Positions 6,770 through 9,115 of a stretch of DNA of 9,115 bases are shown one piece after another; position 1 is the first letter of the stretch, and each line of letters starts with the position of its first letter. Under the pieces are notes generated by a model, which saw nothing but the letters and a program-made list of their open reading frames with translations, was not told where the DNA came from and did no database searches. The stretch lies in assembly GCA_903921945.1 (NCBI GenBank), contig CAIXSC010000746.1:1-9115 (forward strand), in the 5' to 3' direction. The position numbers and the translations under genes were made by a program. Source of the stretch: an uncultured Planctomycetaceae bacterium. GTDB taxonomy: Bacteria; Planctomycetota; Planctomycetia; Pirellulales; Pirellulaceae.

Positions 6770-6833
6770 AGGACTCTCTCCTTCCCGACAATTCTCATCG
6801 ACCGGGCGCGAACGCGACCGCGCTTGCCGGCGT
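6770..6833. other. 64-nt gap between MoxR and DUF58 genes
   Basis: It contains a GC-rich imperfect inverted repeat (around 6812-6830, CGCG blocks) and the DUF58 Shine-Dalgarno site. There is no T-tract, so it is not a convincing terminator; it may only be a weak RNA structure. Confidence 0.35.
6778..6783 (-). promoter_or_regulatory. Shine-Dalgarno site fixing the GTG start of the DUF58 gene
   Basis: A near-ideal AAGGAG on the minus strand, 8 nt before the GTG at 6769. It decides the start against the upstream ATG at 6910, which would overlap the MoxR gene. Confidence 0.8.
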
Positions 6834-7925
6834 CTATCGAGCCAAGGCCGCGACGACGGGCGCCGAATCCGCTTTCTCGGGCAGCAATTCGAGGATTTCG
6901 AGCAACACACGATCGGTGTCGATCGATTCGGCCTGGGCTTCGAAATTCAAAATCACCCGATGACGCATCGCCGGCAGGTAGACCCGCCGCACGTCCTCGA
7001 AGCTGACGTTGTAGCGTCCTTCGAGCAACGCGCGGACCTTGGCGGCGAGCGCCAAAGTTTGGGCGCCGCGGGGACTGCTGCCCCATCGCAGATACTTGTT
7101 GGTTGGCGGCAACGCGAACTCGCCGCCCGGGTGCGTCGCCAGCGTCAATCGCACCAGATAATCCTGCACATGCGACGCGAGCACCACTTGACGGATCAAC
7201 TGCTGCCATTTGCGGATTTCGCTGCCGTCCATCACCGCCTGCGGCTCGAACTTCACGCCCCGCGTCGTCCGATCGACAATCGTCGACAGCTCTTCGCGCG
7301 TCGAGTACCCGACGACCAACTTGAAGAAGAAGCGGTCCAGTTGGGCCTCGGGAAGCGGATACGTTCCCTCTTGCTCAATCGGATTTTGCGTCGCCATCAC
7401 GAAGAACGGCTTGGTCAATTCGTACCGCACGCCGGCAACCGTGACCGTCCCTTCCTGCATCGTTTCCAGCAACGCGGATTGCGTTTTCGGCGTGGCGCGG
7501 TTGATTTCGTCCGCCAAGCAAAGCTGCGTGAAAATCGGTCCCTTCTGGAATTCGAATTGCCGCCGACCCTCCGGCGTCTCCACGACCATGTTCGTCCCCA
7601 GAATATCCGAGGGCATCAAGTCCGGAGTGAACTGGATACGGCTGAATTCCAGGTTGAGCGCCTGGGCCAAGCTGCGAATGAGCAGCGTTTTGCCCAACCC
7701 TGGCACTCCTTCGAGGAGGCAGTGGCCACCGACAAACAAGCACGCGAGCACCCCGTGGACAATCTCGTCATGACCGACGATGACCTTGCCGATCTCATCA
7801 CGCACGGCCTTGTAACGCCGCCGAAACTCTTCCGCCTGCTGCTGCAGTTCGGCGGCGCTTGTGGCGCCTACCGCTCCTGTCGCTCCTGTCGCACCTGCCG
7901 CACCGCCCTGGCTTGCCGAACTCAT
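6834..7925 (-). CDS. MoxR-family AAA+ ATPase
   Basis: This 363-residue protein has a low-complexity start (about 1-25) and a short helical region, followed by the AAA+ core. Walker A is GVPGLGKT (73-80), Walker B LCLADEIN (136-142), sensor 1 ATQNP (178-182), and LPEAQLDRF (191-199) carries the conserved arginine region. The lid domain includes the sensor-2-like SPRGAQTLA. These are standard for MoxR ATPases, which act as chaperones that assemble or remodel protein complexes, usually with VWA-domain partners encoded next to them. The two genes that follow encode just such partners. The ATG at 7925 overlaps the stop of the preceding gene as ATGA, with GAGGG (7932-7936) six nt upstream. Apart from the first 25 residues, length and motifs look normal. 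It is expected in the cytoplasm, possibly docked to the membrane-bound VWA proteins. Confidence 0.96.
   Translation of the reverse strand: MSSASQGGAAGATGATGAVGATSAAELQQQAEEFRRRYKAVRDEIGKVIVGHDEIVHGVLACLFVGGHCLLEGVPGLGKTLLIRSLAQALNLEFSRIQFTPDLMPSDILGTNMVVETPEGRRQFEFQKGPIFTQLCLADEINRATPKTQSALLETMQEGTVTVAGVRYELTKPFFVMATQNPIEQEGTYPLPEAQLDRFFFKLVVGYSTREELSTIVDRTTRGVKFEPQAVMDGSEIRKWQQLIRQVVLASHVQDYLVRLTLATHPGGEFALPPTNKYLRWGSSPRGAQTLALAAKVRALLEGRYNVSFEDVRRVYLPAMRHRVILNFEAQAESIDTDRVLLEILELLPEKADSAPVVAALAR
7864..7908 (-). repeat. 9-bp tandem repeat giving a collagen-like Gly-Ala-Xaa N-terminus of the MoxR protein
   Basis: Five consecutive 9-bp units on the plus strand: GCGCCTACC, GCTCCTGTC twice, GCACCTGCC and GCACCGCCC. 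They encode the GAT, GAT, GAV, GAT series within residues 7-24. Two units are identical and the others differ by a few bases. The segment lies before the ATPase core and is probably flexible. Confidence 0.7.
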
Positions 7926-9115
7926 GGTGTTCCCTCATCGGACTGCGATTGAGTGTCGCGACGCGCCTGCTGCTTCGCCTTCAGCAAACGCGACGTGTAG
8001 GATTCCGCCTCGGCCCCGGCCGGGGTCAAACGGCTGCCACCGGCCGGCGACGATGCCGGACGGGTGTCGGCCCGCAACTCGCTATCGGCCAGCGGCAAGG
8101 GCGCCGCCGGACCTTGCATTTCCTCGGCGCTTGGTTCGAACCGCGTCGCCGCCCGCCGCTCTTCCAATTGGCCGGCAATCGCCGACTTGCGGCTGCGGAG
8201 CCGCTCCAATCGGGAGTCGTCGGCAGCCGGTTCCTCGCCGCCCCGAAACCGTCGCCGAATCGCACCCCAGATTGGAGCCAGCCACTCGAAAGAGACCTGC
8301 ACCCGTCGAACGAACACGTCCGCCAGGAACAACACCGAGCCGACCACCAGGACCCACGGCCACACATTCTGGCTGCTCACCGCCTTCGCCAGATCATGCC
8401 GGAATGTGTCTGTCCGCAACAGATCGGCGAAGTCGGCGCCGGCGACCAACCGCCCTTCAATCACTTTCCCCTCGCCACCGTCTTTGGGCCGCAAGCGGAC
8501 GAGCGACAACAGCAGCGCCTCGTTCGTTTCCCGATCACGGTACTCGGGCGAGTACGGCACGTTGACGCCGGCCAAAAGCGGCGCGAAGCCTTTGCCCGGA
8601 TTCAGCGTCAGGAAGTAGGAGCCGGCGGCCGTCGCGGGAAACTCGGTCACATACCGCCCCGGTCCGACTTGTTCGATCTTCACATCAATGGGGTTCAACT
8701 TCGGGTCGAGCGCAGCGCCGGCGATGTTGAGGAAGTTCAAGAACTCGTCGTTGTTGTCCAACGCTGTCACCGTCGCCCGCACCCGGCCGTCCCGCTGGTC
8801 CAACGCCACGGAAAACTTTCCGTTGTCGCCCAGCGGCCGCATCGACCACCGCACCATCTGGCTGAAAAACTTATCGTAATGCTCCCAGTTCTGCCACGCG
8901 GAAGCCCACTTGTCCCCAGCATCCGTCGTGAATGCCACCGTGCGCCCCAGTCCGTAGGTCCAACTCGCGAGGATCGTCGCATTCGCCGCCTCTCCCGGAT
9001 CGGGAGAGCGGATGACACATTCCACCAGCGGGCTTTCCTTCAGCGTGGTCATCACGAACCCGTTGAGCGGCGGCAGTCCGCCCTCGACGCCTTGCAGCAT
9101 TTCATGCCGCGTCTC
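7922..9115 (-). CDS. C-terminal part of a large VWA/amidotransferase-like membrane protein (5' end outside the window)
   Basis: The frame runs from the right edge to a TGA at 7922 (397 residues visible). An ATG at 9100 exists, but the frame stays open upstream of it and the first visible residues already look like the interior of a domain, so the true start is outside. Residues near ILASWTYGLGRTVAFTTDAG and WEHYDKFFSQMVRWSMRP resemble the end of the amidotransferase-like region found in large VWA membrane proteins of MoxR clusters. That family call is from memory of such proteins and is moderate. A beta-rich part follows, then one membrane helix (about 247-264 counting from the ATG at 9100), preceded by a polar segment and followed by basic residues, so the bulk is extracytoplasmic and the last 125 residues cytoplasmic. 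The tail is charged and low in complexity and ends in a SYTSRLLKAKQQAR helix-like stretch. It overlaps the MoxR gene by 4 nt, so it is likely translated with it. Confidence 0.75.
   Translation of the reverse strand, partial: ETRHEMLQGVEGGLPPLNGFVMTTLKESPLVECVIRSPDPGEAANATILASWTYGLGRTVAFTTDAGDKWASAWQNWEHYDKFFSQMVRWSMRPLGDNGKFSVALDQRDGRVRATVTALDNNDEFLNFLNIAGAALDPKLNPIDVKIEQVGPGRYVTEFPATAAGSYFLTLNPGKGFAPLLAGVNVPYSPEYRDRETNEALLLSLVRLRPKDGGEGKVIEGRLVAGADFADLLRTDTFRHDLAKAVSSQNVWPWVLVVGSVLFLADVFVRRVQVSFEWLAPIWGAIRRRFRGGEEPAADDSRLERLRSRKSAIAGQLEERRAATRFEPSAEEMQGPAAPLPLADSELRADTRPASSPAGGSRLTPAGAEAESYTSRLLKAKQQARRDTQSQSDEGTP
7932..7936 (-). promoter_or_regulatory. Shine-Dalgarno site of the MoxR gene
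   Basis: GAGGG on the minus strand, 6 nt before the ATG at 7925, inside the 3' end of the preceding gene. It fits coupled translation through the ATGA overlap. Confidence 0.6.

Noticed and set aside
6812..6830. GC-rich inverted repeat between the MoxR and DUF58 genes as a terminator
   Set aside because: The stem is imperfect, the loop would be too short for the best pairing, and no T-tract follows on the minus strand.
1768..6833. Three intergenic gaps of almost equal length (64, 62 and 63 nt at 6770, 3829 and 1768), possibly a repeated element
   Set aside because: Written out on the minus strand, the three gaps share no alignable motif; the equal lengths look like coincidence.
5873..6910. 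Longer DUF58 start at the ATG at 6910
   Set aside because: The extra 47 residues overlap the MoxR gene and do not resemble the family; the GTG at 6769 has a near-perfect Shine-Dalgarno site.
6687..7952. 421-codon open frame on the plus strand opposite the MoxR and DUF58 genes
   Set aside because: It is Arg/His/Gln-rich with no recognisable domain and mirrors conserved minus-strand genes. Long antisense frames are expected in GC-rich DNA.

Overview
The window is one co-directional stretch of high-GC bacterial DNA. All eight supported genes lie on the minus strand and read from right to left. A MoxR ATPase, a DUF58 protein and a BatA/VWA membrane protein sit together with a large VWA/amidotransferase-like membrane protein and a membrane-anchored HtrA protease, and the codon choice is GC-rich. 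This points to a member of the Planctomycetota, possibly Pirellulales. The assignment is an inference from gene content, not from a marker gene.

In transcription order, 9115 to 5873 and on to 3891 holds a four-gene MoxR/VWA ('Bat'-type) cluster: the C-terminal part of a large membrane protein (cut by the right edge), a MoxR AAA+ ATPase, a DUF58 protein with a von Willebrand A (VWA) fold, and a BatA-like VWA membrane protein. Two of the three junctions are 4-nt ATGA overlaps; the third is a 64-nt gap that ends in a strong Shine-Dalgarno (SD) site. Next come a small cytoplasmic cyclophilin-type peptidyl-prolyl isomerase (3828-3385) and, 9 nt later, an HtrA/DegS-like protease with one transmembrane anchor and one PDZ domain (3375-1831).

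After a 63-nt gap the left part is a two-component system: a NarX/DesK-class (HisKA_3) histidine kinase with two membrane helices and almost no extracytoplasmic domain (1767-814), then a NarL/LuxR-type response regulator (845 to beyond position 1) that overlaps the kinase by 32 nt. The regulator is the most unusual object in the window. About 140 residues of low-complexity, Ala/Ser/Thr/Gly-rich sequence, including a degenerate tetrapeptide repeat, separate the receiver domain from the first helix of the LuxR DNA-binding domain.

A reasonable reading of the whole is a cell-envelope quality-control locus: ATPase-driven assembly or remodelling of VWA complexes at the membrane, a periplasmic protease, a folding catalyst, and a two-component system that could sense membrane or envelope state. 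That functional link is inferred from gene order only. No RNA genes, mobile elements, CRISPR arrays or convincing promoters or terminators were seen. Noncoding DNA is limited to gaps of 62-64 nt plus the 9-nt junction.
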